Below are positions 46,001 to 55,336 of a stretch of 64,000 nt of DNA, in pieces. Within the stretch, counting starts at the first letter, position 1, and each line of letters starts with the position of its first letter. Origin of the DNA: Holtermannia corniformis (Eukaryota; Basidiomycota; Tremellomycetes; Holtermanniales); assembly GCA_001599935.1 (NCBI GenBank), contig BCIJ01000028.1, positions 39,965-103,964 on the forward strand, read 5' to 3'. The notes beneath the pieces are model-generated. The model did no database searches. It was not told where the DNA came from and saw nothing but the letters and a program-made list of their open reading frames with translations. Position numbers and translations under genes: made by a program.

Positions 46001-46910
46001 GCCGGATGGTTCGAGCGCGTTGCCGTTCCGCGCGACGTCCAACCACTCGACGACCAGCACGGCTGTCGGCGACAGCAGTGCCGTCTCCACGTCCGAGGCC
46101 GGCGAGGCCCATGACGGCAACGGCGTCGATACGGCCGAGCGAAGACGGATGCTCAACTCGCTCAAAGTCACAAAGATACCGTCGAGGGATAATTCCGCCA
46201 CCTCTGGCTCGACAGAGTCGGCAGAGTCGCACACGCCACGGCTCGAGCAGCTATCGCTGCGGAACAGCCCGGGCGAGATGGACCCGAGCGTGCTGCAGTT
46301 TCAGCGCCCGGGCGACTCGACTACTAGCTTGCCTGCATCTCGGTACCCGACCAGCTTACACCCCAACCCTCCCCCTGCTCAATCCCAGCAAGAGCTCGGT
46401 GACAAGCCGACCACGACTCAGACTCGGACTCGCGCCGTCACGAGCCCGATGCCGCCCGGGACCCCGACCGTCGAAGTCAAGGCGGTCGATCTCAAAGCGC
46501 CCACAGCGACCGACAGCAAGCTCGCCCGAGCAGAGTCCATCTCGTCGTCCAAGACGTTCCAGGCGGGCAACGCAGAATCCATCTTCCGCCTCTTGCCGCG
46601 CGAATCGCGAAGCGCCATCACGCGCATGCTCGCCGTCGAGCCCATGCTCCGAGCGACCCTCGCCGATCTCTTGCGCGGCAAGGGCACAGACACGCTCGTC
46701 TGTCGCTGTGGCAGTGAAGAATGTGGCGCGTTCAACGCTTCACCCCCCGGTGAGCGCGAGCGCCTCAAGGAGCTCGGGCAGGACGTCGACGAAGGCGACG
46801 AGTGGATCAAGAACATCGAGTGCTGCAGCCATCACCCGGGCAAACCGGCACAGCATTCTCACATCAAAGTCGTGTCAGAGGAAAAGCCAAAGAAGCGCCT
46901 GTTCCACTAG
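43013..46910 (+). CDS. SAT4: Hal4/Sat4-type Ser/Thr protein kinase (NPR/Hal5 family)
   Basis: Yeast Hal4/Hal5 kinases stabilise nutrient and K+ transporters at the plasma membrane. The kinase domain begins in the exon ending near 45429: [20 protein letters not shown] (glycine loop), then [10 protein letters not shown] with the VAIK-type lysine, then [17 protein letters not shown]. After a 43-nt intron come [46 protein letters not shown] (DFG), [25 protein letters not shown] and RRFPWKLP, all typical of this family. A long insert interrupts the C-lobe. The end [19 protein letters not shown] is also family-like. The N-terminal region of about 400 residues is disordered with unusual His-rich stretches. 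The first exon ([12 protein letters not shown]...) needs an intron of about 550 nt, far longer than others here, so the start could instead be near 43909. Confidence 0.88.
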
Positions 46911-47063
46911 GATGCTGTAGCGGAACAATCGTTTGTATGTATCTTAGCTGCGATGGACAGACTGCGAAACGGGATTGCGAAAGGTCATACATTGCGTGAG
47001 AGCTACAATGGGTATCATTTACAACGGCTTTATGAGCGTTTGCCGGCTGCAAAGTCAGTCCTG
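46911..47063. other. convergent gap between two kinase genes
   Basis: Only 153 bp lie between the stops of the Hal4-like and FRAY-like kinase genes. No terminator element was recognised. Confidence 0.5.
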
Positions 47064-49510
47064 TCAGCTGGCTTTGAGGAATGACAGACCGAGACGTGCA
47101 AAGAGACCGTGCGGCTTGAGCTTGTCGCCCTTTTCCGTCTTTTCGTTGGGTTGATTCGCTTTCACGCTCCCACGCCGGCTTAGCCAGCCGCGCTTGTCGT
47201 GCTTGGGCTCTTCGCGCGACTTGGGCGTGCCAGGGGCCGAATCGAGCGATGTGCGCGTAGAATCGACAGAGCTCGGAGCTGTAGGTTTGACAGCTTCAGT
47301 AGGCGCCGTCTCGAGCTCGAGACCAGCCACTTCGCTTGGCTTGCCGATGGTGTGTTCCAGCACGGGGCTCATTGGACCGCCGGTCGCTCTCGCGATCTCA
47401 TCCCGTGCTTCTTCGCCGACGCTCGGTCGCGCCAGTGGTGCTTCTGGACTGTACGGCGAGGCCGAAGCCACGCCCATGGATGGCGCGCGCAGACTAGAGT
47501 CATCAAAGGACACACTTGCCCCCCTCCGAAGACGTCGCTTTGATGGCTCGCTCACCGTCCTCGGTAACGTCCCCAGCATGGTCTCCGGTGAGTCGGAAAC
47601 GATGGCTGGAGACCGCGCCGTGCGAAAGTAGCCCGAGCCAGTAAAGGACCGCATCGAAGGTGAAGGCGACGTAGCGGTACTTCGACTCGGTGTCGGCGGT
47701 AACGACGGATGAGGGGTGGCATTAAAGTCCCATGAATCAGTACGAGAAACCATGCTGGATATCGTCGGTGCTCGGCGGCGTTCTTGGCGCTGAACGAGGA
47801 GCGGCAGGTCCGCTGTGGTTCGCGTTTAGCTTTGCAAAGCGCGTATACGCCAACAACTCACCCAAGAGACTGTCGGCCAGAAAGCTAGGCTTCTTGGCGT
47901 GGCTCAGCCAGGAGTGGGATGCAAGTTGGCTTGCCGACGGGCTACATGCATCAGTACGCACGCACACAAGGACGTCAGAGCACAACCCACCGCCCGACTG
48001 GGTCTTTGCACAGGCAGCTGTCCACAAACTCCTTCATGAGCTTTGAGCACCTGTGCCCCGTCTGCTCGCGGTCCAGTGTCGGCGCCGACTCCATCACGCT
48101 GTGATCTGTAAGCGTACACACAGGAATGACCACGGGCGACTTTCGTGTTGACGAGAATCTTCTTGGGCTCAAGTCGCGCCCCAGGCACCTGGCCATATGC
48201 GAGCTCTGGCAGTAGTGTGGTTAGCCAAGCTTTTGTAGATCCCGGAGACGACCAACCTAGCAAAGTAATACCGAAACTCCATATATCTGCCTTGGCGTCA
48301 TAACGCTGGCCGACTACCACCTCGGGCGCCATCCAGCTGGGCTGTGTTGGTGTTTAGCGAGTAGTCATTGGGCCCGGAAGCCGCACCGTTCCAACAAAAC
48401 TCTTGCGCTTGCCCCAGTCCACGTCGTTCTCGCGCAGCGGTCGAGCTCTTTGCGTAGCCGCCTGAACCACGCCGATGTCGGCTATTGCTACCCCGGCCGA
48501 CGGTCTGTGCTCTGCGTCTGGGCTAGTAGGCGTTGCGTCGTGATCGTTGACGTCGCCTGCGACACCTAGGTCGGCGAGCAGGATAGTGCCATCCGCGTTG
48601 ATAAGCAGGTTGGCAGCTTTGAGGTCTCTCTGTGTGTCCCTCAGCGGCCAAGGCGAGGACTTTGATCGAACCTACATGCAGGAAACCTTGCTCGTGGAGG
48701 TAGGCAAGGCCATGCACAACCTGGCTTGACACACTTTTGATCTCATCTTCATTCAGGCCGGGTGCCGCGTCAAGCTGCAGCTGCCGGTACTCTAGGACGC
48801 CAGCCAGGGAGCCACCGCTGATCAGGGGCGTCACCAACGCCACTCGGTCGTGGCGCGGAGGGACAGTATACGTCGCCAAGATACTGATGCCGGGTAAGTC
48901 TGATTTTCTTGCCACTGACAGACCTACCGCAGTACATTGACATGCCGACTGAGGCCCAGCATGCGCGTCTCCTTGATGAGTTGGGCGATGGGCGAGCGTG
49001 AGCTGGATATCTTGACGGCGCATGGCAAGGGGGTTGAGGAGTTTGGTGGGTGGAACAAGGCCGCGTAAACGGTCGAAGATGCTCCAAAGCCTGCACCTGT
49101 TCAGCCCGCTTTGCTAAGTGATAATGTAGCCCACCTATGGGTGCCCCGAGCTCATAATCATCAGGGTTGCTCGTAAACACCTGCCAGTGAGCGTCATCGA
49201 GCATTGACGGCTGCTTGGCATGGTGCATCCCGCCACTAGCTGAGAGCGAGGTGCTGTCTACCTTGGCAGTGATCTGCCGATCTCTTGTAGCTTGCGTGGA
49301 CGATGTCGATGAGATCTTGTTCACCCTTTGTTGGTCGCTTTGTCCGGTCAAGGTGGACATTGCATCCACGTGGGCGACGGGTGGCAAAAGCACAGACCGT
49401 GGCAAACTCGGTATCGCAGCATCGCCAGGGAACAGCACTGCAAGCCGTAGATGGTGCCAGGCAATGTGTTCTGGCTGGACGTCCCCGCCGTTGACGTCTC
49501 TGCTTGACAT
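47064..49510 (-). CDS. STE20-class FRAY/OSR1-SPAK-like protein kinase
   Basis: The N-terminal part ends DAHWQVFTSNPDDYELGAPI and joins GAGFGASSTVYAALFHPPN (glycine loop), PLPCAVKIS (catalytic lysine), QLIKETRMLGLSRHVNVL, then VTPLISGGSLAGVL, GLAYLHEQGFLHRDLKAANL (catalytic loop) and LLADLGVAG. SFVGT followed after an intron by PSWMAPEVVVGQRYDAKADI and WSFGITLLELAYGQVP matches FRAY/OSR1-SPAK kinases, as does KEFVDSCLCKDP and AKKPSFLADSLLG. The metal-binding motif is DLG rather than DFG. The C-terminal exon of about 230 residues is Ser/Pro/Thr-rich. In animals these kinases control cation-chloride transporters; the fungal role is unknown. The start is uncertain: ATG 49510, or an internal ATG near 49360 after PVAHVDA. 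About seven introns are present. Confidence 0.82.
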
Positions 49511-49615
49511 TGGATCGCTGTTGTAGCGGAGTGGGTGCCTTCCCCAGTCTCTCACAGCCGTATATAGGCCCATCCGTGTGTCATCGCTCCATACCCAGTA
49601 CACACATCAAGCAGA

Positions 49616-49891
49616 ATGAGCGATCAAGAACTCGTGAGCGATCAAGCACTCAAGAAGACATACGGCGAGCCCCCCAGAGTGCAATCCCGCAAGGAGCCTT
49701 CGGATCATACATTCGACATCTACGTCCCGGCGTCGTATAGTCTGCAGCAAGTCCAGGACGAGGTGAATAAGCACACTACGTTCTTCAGCATGAGCGAAAG
49801 GACAGTCACTTTTGACCAGATGGACAAATTTACGCCCATTGGCACTTTTGGCAAGTTCGCTCAACTCAATTTGCCACCGACCTCGGGGTAG
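49616..49891 (+). CDS. small hypothetical protein (91 aa)
   Basis: An uninterrupted ORF runs from ATG 49616 to TAG 49889-49891: MSDQELVSDQALKKTYGEPP then VQSRKEPSDHTFDIYVPASY, SLQQVQDEVNKHTTFFSMSE and a TFDQMDKFTPIGTFGKFAQL end. It has balanced composition and no membrane helix or known motif. It starts 105 bp from the kinase start on the other strand. I do not recognise a family; it may be an orphan gene. Confidence 0.45.
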   Translation: MSDQELVSDQALKKTYGEPPRVQSRKEPSDHTFDIYVPASYSLQQVQDEVNKHTTFFSMSERTVTFDQMDKFTPIGTFGKFAQLNLPPTSG

Positions 49892-50142
49892 TCGCAAAGT
49901 GTTGTGCGTAACGTCCCTGTATCTGACAGATCATGCATGGTTGTCGCCTTCCTAGCTACGACCTATCAGCAAGCTGCACTGTCCGGCTGCTACCAATGGA
50001 CTCTGGGCGATGTCGGGAGCTGCAACTGGCGTACGGTGGTCTAGTACATTTGCCCTATCGCACCAAGGATAATGGTGTGCTACACTTCGAACAAGTACAA
50101 AGATCTCGTGGATACGAGCGTCGAGCGGCAACTGTCGTGGTC

Positions 50143-50150
50143 GAGCCACC
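50143..50150. repeat. hAT target-site duplication, left (GAGCCACC)
   Basis: The 8-bp sequence directly left of the transposon is identical to 55015-55022. Eight bp is the duplication length of the hAT superfamily. Confidence 0.88.
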
Positions 50151-50175
50151 CAAAAAAATCAGCGCGGATATCCTT
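50151..50175 (+). repeat. hAT terminal inverted repeat, left
   Basis: The repeat begins CAAAAAAATCAG and continues CGCGGATATCCTT. It pairs with the reverse complement of 54990-55014 with four mismatches, all at positions 8-11. Confidence 0.85.
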
Positions 50176-50313
50176 GATTTGAGCTGCCGTAAGAAAAACG
50201 GGTGTATATCCCTGTTTATCCGCGCGCTGACCCTCGCCAAGGAAACAAGGATCTGCACGTGAGTGGCAAGGATCAAAACGCGGATACAAGATCAGCAAGC
50301 AAGGATATCCGCA

Positions 50314-50858
50314 NNNNNNNNNNNNNNNNNNNNNNNNNNNNNNNNNNNNNNNNNNNNNNNNNNNNNNNNNNNNNNNNNNNNNNNNNNNNNNNNNNNNNNN
50401 NNNNNNNNNNNNNNNNNNNNNNNNNNNNNNNNNNNNNNNNNNNNNNNNNNNNNNNNNNNNNNNNNNNNNNNNNNNNNNNNNNNNNNNNNNNNNNNNNNNN
50501 NNNNNNNNNNNNNNNNNNNNNNNNNNNNNNNNNNNNNNNNNNNNNNNNNNNNNNNNNNNNNNNNNNNNNNNNNNNNNNNNNNNNNNNNNNNNNNNNNNNN
50601 NNNNNNNNNNNNNNNNNNNNNNNNNNNNNNNNNNNNNNNNNNNNNNNNNNNNNNNNNNNNNNNNNNNNNNNNNNNNNNNNNNNNNNNNNNNNNNNNNNNN
50701 NNNNNNNNNNNNNNNNNNNNNNNNNNNNNNNNNNNNNNNNNNNNNNNNNNNNNNNNNNNNNNNNNNNNNNNNNNNNNNNNNNNNNNNNNNNNNNNNNNNN
50801 NNNNNNNNNNNNNNNNNNNNNNNNNNNNNNNNNNNNNNNNNNNNNNNNNNNNNNNNNN
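50314..50858. other. assembly gap (545 N)
   Basis: A run of N starts immediately after a GGATATCCGCA motif inside the hAT 5' region. The transposase 5' exon or exons and leader may lie here. Confidence 0.98.
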
Positions 50859-50893
50859 CTTCTCAGCCGCACGCCAGTCCCAAGCTAAAGACA

Positions 50894-53800
50894 ATGGGAG
50901 AACGTAAGCTGCATCGCGGATACGCCTAATCACGATCCTGACGAGCTTGTAGTGCACCGCGAACGCCTTCGAGCTCAGGGTAAGGGATCGCCTGGCAAGA
51001 AGAACCCTCGAACACCCGCCAAACCGCCCGCGCCGTCAACCAGAACGTCCCCGCGATGGGCATCTTGTAAGTGCGGATCCGCGGATATCCGCGGATATCC
51101 GTGGATGGTGCGATCCTTTCGCTAATATCTACTCAGCATCGCAGCCAAACCCTCCCGCCCCTCGCGTTCCACGTCCATCTACACCAGTGGCGCCGTCCCC
51201 ATTAAAGCGCACCCGGGCTGAAGCCCAACCAGAGGGCGAGGACGAGCTCGAGGCTGAACCGCCAGCTCAGCGGACGCGAACAAAGACAGGCGATGTCCCT
51301 GCCAGGCCACCGGCACCCAAAAAGCCATCGCCAAAGCCTCGCACACCTCGAAAGACGCCGGGCAAAGCCAAAAACCCTGATCCCAAGGGCAAAGGCAGGG
51401 CTACAAGTCCCTCGCCGCCGCCGAGCCCGTCTCCGGCNGCCGACAAGTCCAAGAGCAGTACTAGCGGCTCGTGGGTCTANACNGCGCGCAATTGGCCGGG
51501 CAAGANTGCAGCGCTTGATNGGCTCATCAAGACGCAGGCGAAGTCCAAGAGCCCGTCTTGGTTGACGATGTTTCCCGCTGAGTTGCTCTCCGACGAGCAG
51601 GCCAAGCACGCTGGACGTGTAGTGGANCCCTCGCTGCCTGAATGGGACCGTACATGGGTGCAAGTGGCTTGCCGGTGAGTAGAATGATGATTCGAGGATC
51701 CGCGGATATCCGCGGATATCCGCGGGTCCTCGAATCATTCTAGCTTTGATGAAGGCTCATACAGTTCAGGAATTGCCCCGCAATCATCATTCGGCACATC
51801 ACCGAGGGCATGTCTGGCGGCCAGGTCCGAAAGCACTTCGACAGGTGCAAGGGCAGGGCTATCGACGCCGACGGTGCTCAAGTCGTCCCCACCGACCGTC
51901 CGCGTTCGATGAACCGCTCCCAACTCCTCTTTATCCTCATTACAAGCTTCGCCAAGCACAACAGGCCTTTTAATCTTGTCAAAGACGATTGCGTGAGTCT
52001 TCACATGATCGGTCCACCGCGGATCGGCGCGGATCGGCACGGATACTGATGTAGTTTCAGATCCAACAACTTATAATGTCCATCAGCCCCCTCATTCCTC
52101 GTCCGCCCTCCCCCGCGAGCCTGTCTGCGTTGACAGTCGAGTTTTTCCACTTCATTCGACCCATCGTGATGGCCAAGATCCGCGAGCAGGTCAATCGTGG
52201 CCTGCACTTGGCCGTCGATGGCTGGACGTCGGGGAACCATGCCAGCTTCGTCGGAGTGGTCGCCAGCTGGGTGCATCGCGAGCCTGGCAAGTCTGTCATC
52301 GAGTCGGCAGTCACCGACTTCATCTAGTGGGTGATATGCACGCTCTTGAACGCCGCTGACGTGCTCTGCAGTGATGACTCGGCTCATACGGGCGACCGAC
52401 TGGCGGAATTGGTGTACGAGTCCCTCAAAGAGGCNAACTTGAAAGATCACGTGAGCAAGGATCATCACGGATTCCGCGGATATCCCTGATCCCTGGTTTA
52501 GCTTTTCACGTTTGTGGGCGACAATCACTCAGTCAACGGCAAGCTTTGCCAACGTCTCGGCGGCATGGGACTTCCCATGTTCAAGGGCAAAACACATCGG
52601 GTGCGGTGCTTTGCTCATACGCTCAATCTCGTCGTCAAAGTCAGTATCCGCGAGATCCGCGAATCATACCTTACTCATCAAACATTGCGCAGGCCTTCCT
52701 CACGCCCTTTACGTCCAAAGCCGATATGGCGGAACTGCAGGCGATGGCTGTTGAAGGCTCTCGGCTCTCTGCCGGCGAGTCTGAGCCAACAACTGAGGAG
52801 ATCTTGCATCTCCGCGACGCGTATTCCGCCCAGGCGGCTGAGATGACTGCTGCCGAGCGCCAGCAGCTCGAAGACGACGCGCCTGACGAGGTCGAGGCCA
52901 TGGAAGAGCTCAAAACTGCGGCATCGTGGGAACAGGCGCGACTTGATCACCAAGCGATCATNCCCGTTTTGCAGAACCATGATATCTCGGTCGGCAATTA
53001 CCACGTCCTGCCATCATGGGACCTNCTCTTCGACAGNTTGAAGGACTCCGAGCTGCATGCAGCTCGCAGGTTGATCCTGAAGGTAAGTGCGGATACAAGG
53101 ATCCGCGGATATCCGCGGATCCTTTNGGATCCTTGATCGGCTTTTGATGACTGACGCTTCTTCAAGGCTCGTGTACTGGCCAAGACAATGGCGCTGGGTC
53201 CCAGGTATCGCAAGGCCTGGTTCGAGGCTATCGAGGCCTGCATAGCGACCAAGAAAGTGGACAGCTCGATCGGATCACGCCTCATCAAGCGTGATGTCAT
53301 CACGCGATGGAACTCGACGGGCGAGATGCTGCAAGACTGCCTGCATTTCCGCCTTGTCATGTAAGTCTGCGCGCGCAAGCTTACATTATGGCTCATATAC
53401 GCAGCGAGCACTTCTACGCGATGCCGTTGGTTGCGTCGCTCGAGGGCAAATCGCTCTTCACCGATGCCATCCGCTTGACCGACCTCGACTTCACGATCCT
53501 GGAGCACCTGGCGCCCACGCTCGCAGTGAGTCACAGCGAGGATATTCAAGGATATCGCGGATATCCTTGGATCCGTGGATATCCTTTTGGTCTTCGCTGA
53601 CTTTGACTTGCATTAGTTTTGCACGGAACTCGTCGACATCTTCCAGTCAGCCGCCGGCACGCTCACGATGCGAGCGTCGGTCGCCACGGTCGTTCCCTGG
53701 ATTGATCAGTTCTCGGGTCATTTCGCCGCAATCGCTCAAGCCAATGGCCATCCGACTTCGATACGCATTGGCGCTCGCATGGCACTGCTCACTCTGAACA

Positions 53801-54734
53801 AGTACTATGCGAAGACCGACAAATCCGTGCTGTATCGCGTCGCCATGCGTGAGTTTCTCAAAATAAGCCGTAAATGATCTTTCAGGCTGACATGATGCAG
53901 TGCTGCACCCGTCTCTGCGCATGGCTTACCTGGAGAAGCAAGAGTGGGAGACAGAGTGGAAAGACGGGGCTGTCCGCGCACTCCGGGACTTGTACGAGCT
54001 TTACCGACCGGCTGCGCCCGTCCCGCAGTCACAGGCAAGATCCACCGCCAAGGTTCGTCCACATGACTAGCCTGATTGTTACGTGCTGCGCTGACTAAGA
54101 TCTCTCCCTTCCAAACATCAAACAAACCCACAAACGGCGTATCCGCTCAAATCCCTGCATATCCGCGCATATCCGCGCGTATCCGCGTGTATCCGCGGAT
54201 ATCCTCGATTTCCGCGGTCGATTTCTACCCCAGGTCCCAACACTGCTCAAGCCGCCTCAAGCAGCGGGAACCAGTGACCCTCTACTCGATCCCGTGTCTG
54301 CCTGGATCCATGGCGAGTGTGTCTCGGTCGAAGGGACGTCGTTGGTCGACCCCATCGAGTGGTGGACGCGCGAGGCTCCCGAAGGGTCGCTCTGGCACCG
54401 AAACGGCATGGCACAGCTGGCTCTGGACGTCTTGTCGGCTCCAGGTGTGTTTCTCGCCGTCTGCAGCCGTCTGCAGCCGTCTCTGACATCTGCAGCGACC
54501 TCTGTCGAACCCGAACGGGCATTCTCGATGGGCGGCTTGACCGTCTCGTACCGCCGCCACAGGCTCAAGCGCGAGACGATTCGAGCCCTCATGTGTCTGG
54601 GCTCGTGGTCGAAGAAGGGCTTGCTGTCAGAGGACGACTGGCACAAGTTCGAGGCTCAGCGACAGCGGACACGGTCGATCAGCCAAGCGACGGTGTCTGG
54701 GAGTATCAGGGCAGAATCTCCAGAGCCTGAGTGN
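50894..54734 (+). CDS. hAT transposase with BED-like N-terminus and C-terminal hAT dimerisation domain
   Basis: This enzyme would cut and rejoin the hAT element. The model has about 14 exons. A Pro/Lys/Arg-rich N-terminus is followed by a BED/zinc-finger-like RNCPAIIIRH...GGQVRKHFDRCKG. The RNase H-like core has HLAVDGWTSGNHASFVGVVA (first Asp), LFTFVGDNHSVNGKLCQRLG (second Asp), THRVRCFAHTLNLVVK (CxxH) and RDVITRWNSTGEML (RW). A helical insertion (EEILHLRDAYSAQAAEM...) sits between. The C-terminus has SAPATSVEPERAFSMGGLTV with the catalytic Glu in the PERAFS context and hAT dimerisation motif. The stop is probably TGN 54732-54734 read as TGA. All 13 introns keep phase, so the gene may be intact. 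Some exons may lie in the gap. Confidence 0.88.
51067..51136 (+). repeat. transposase intron made of the palindromic motif (intron 2 of the model)
   Basis: The 70-nt intron begins GTAAGT and at once runs into GCGGATCCGCGGATATCC and GCGGATATCCGTGG, then ends CTACTCAG. Removing it joins WAS to SQPNPP in frame. Confidence 0.8.
51675..51769 (+). repeat. transposase intron with a long perfect-type hairpin (intron 3)
   Basis: The 95-nt intron GTGAGT...TTCAG contains, at 51680-51743, two arms of about 32 nt (AGAATGATGATTCGAGGATC... and ...GGTCCTCGAATCATTCT) that are reverse complements apart from a 3-nt insertion and one mismatch. The centre is GGATATCCGCGGATATCC. Splicing gives VACR joined to NCPAIIIRH in frame. 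Confidence 0.8.
52451..52501 (+). repeat. transposase intron with the palindromic motif (intron 6)
   Basis: The 51-nt intron GTGAGCAAGGATC...GGTTTAG contains ATTCCGCGGATATCCCTGAT, flanked by GGATCA and TGATCC half-sites. It joins NLKDH to LFTFVGDN. Confidence 0.75.
53083..53166 (+). repeat. transposase intron with the palindromic motif (intron 8)
   Basis: The 84-nt intron GTAAGTGCGGATAC...TTCAAG contains AAGGATCCGCGGATATCC and GCGGATCCTT, forming an inverted repeat with GGATCCTTG next to it. It joins RLILK to ARVLAKTM. Confidence 0.78.
53527..53616 (+). repeat. transposase intron with the palindromic motif (intron 10)
   Basis: The 90-nt intron GTGAGTCAC...GCATTAG contains CAAGGATATCGCGGATATCC and CTTGGATCCGTGGATATCC. 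It joins LAPTLA to FCTELVDIF. Confidence 0.78.
54053..54233 (+). repeat. transposase intron with a tandem array of the motif (intron 12)
   Basis: The 181-nt intron contains, at about 54139-54212, a run with a period of about 10 nt: CATATCCGCG, CATATCCGCG, CGTATCCGCG, TGTATCCGCG, GATATCCTCG. It joins RSTAK to VPTLLKPP. A shorter alternative intron at its 5' end cannot be excluded. Confidence 0.65.
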
Positions 54735-54834
54735 GTGGATGGACGTGTAGTTGTATGCATAAACTACTGTATCCATTGCAGCGGCAGAGCTTTAGTCAGA
54801 CGCAAGTTGTTNCTGCTCGGGTCNAAATCAGNNN

Positions 54835-55014
54835 NCAAGGATNCGCGGANNCNAGGATATCCGCGCNTATCCTTGNATCCTTNGANGNGCGGAAGGGATA
54901 TCCGCGACNCATGATCCTTGAGGATGCGGATACGGATAAGGATGTCTGTGCAGAGCGAGGATATCCCTCTCGAGGATAAGGATGCTCGAAAGGATATCCG
55001 CGCCACATTTTTTG
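54835..55014. repeat. hAT 3' subterminal motif array and right inverted repeat
   Basis: After the transposase stop, at least seven GGATAT/ATATCC/GCGGAT motif copies in both directions lead up to the right terminal inverted repeat (54990-55014). Several N positions fall inside the motifs, as expected if copies differ. Confidence 0.82.
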
Positions 55015-55022
55015 GAGCCACC
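55015..55022. repeat. hAT target-site duplication, right (GAGCCACC)
   Basis: The 8-bp sequence directly right of the transposon is identical to 50143-50150. Confidence 0.88.
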
Positions 55023-55336
55023 ATCAACCGTCAACGACACTTTTCTTCAATGATCCCGCGGGTAGGAACGGGTTGTTGTCGCATGTAGTCTTGCTCTCTG
55101 ATGATGCCGCTGTGTTGCTATAGTACATCTCGCTGACATGTACAGGGGTGGTCTTCCTACTGCGCCCGTATCTCTCGCAATATACCCTTCGAAGACCAGA
55201 AGGGTTGCTCTCCTTTCGCCAAATCAACACTACTTGAACCGACGTTGGTCTTCGCTACTACGGGCACAGGAGAGCGGCGACTCTCTTCAAAGTCTGCATC
55301 TGCCACCACGTCAGTCCAACTCACTTCCAAACGACG
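55023..55336. other. right flank of the hAT insertion
   Basis: About 310 bp between the transposon and the next ORF. Joined to the left flank across the insertion, no clear reading frame of a host gene is seen, so the insertion was probably intergenic. Confidence 0.45.

Larger units (their letters stand above)
50151..55014 (+). mobile_element. hAT-superfamily DNA transposon, complete ends
   Basis: A 4864-bp element (545 bp of it an assembly gap) is bounded by 8-bp target duplications GAGCCACC and by 25-bp terminal inverted repeats that match at 21 positions (both begin CAAAAAA and continue GCGGATATCCTT). It encodes one spliced hAT transposase on the plus strand with catalytic residues visible. 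Both ends and most introns carry the palindrome GGATATCCGCGGATATCC or close variants. Ambiguous bases are far more frequent here than in the rest of the window, suggesting several near-identical copies collapsed during assembly. The inverted repeat starts CAAAAA rather than the CAG or TAG seen in many hAT elements. Confidence 0.9.

Noticed and set aside
45982..46920. 312-codon plus-strand frame in the kinase 3' half
   Set aside because: Frame-shifted reading of the kinase insert; Ser/Arg/Pro-rich only.
49940..50130. Minus-strand reading with DLCTCSKC next to the hAT element, resembling the start of a CACTA-type protein
   Set aside because: Too short, no continuing frame across the hAT excision point, no further motif.
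50202..50957. Open frames spanning the N run
   Set aside because: The length is created by N; no residues are actually known there.
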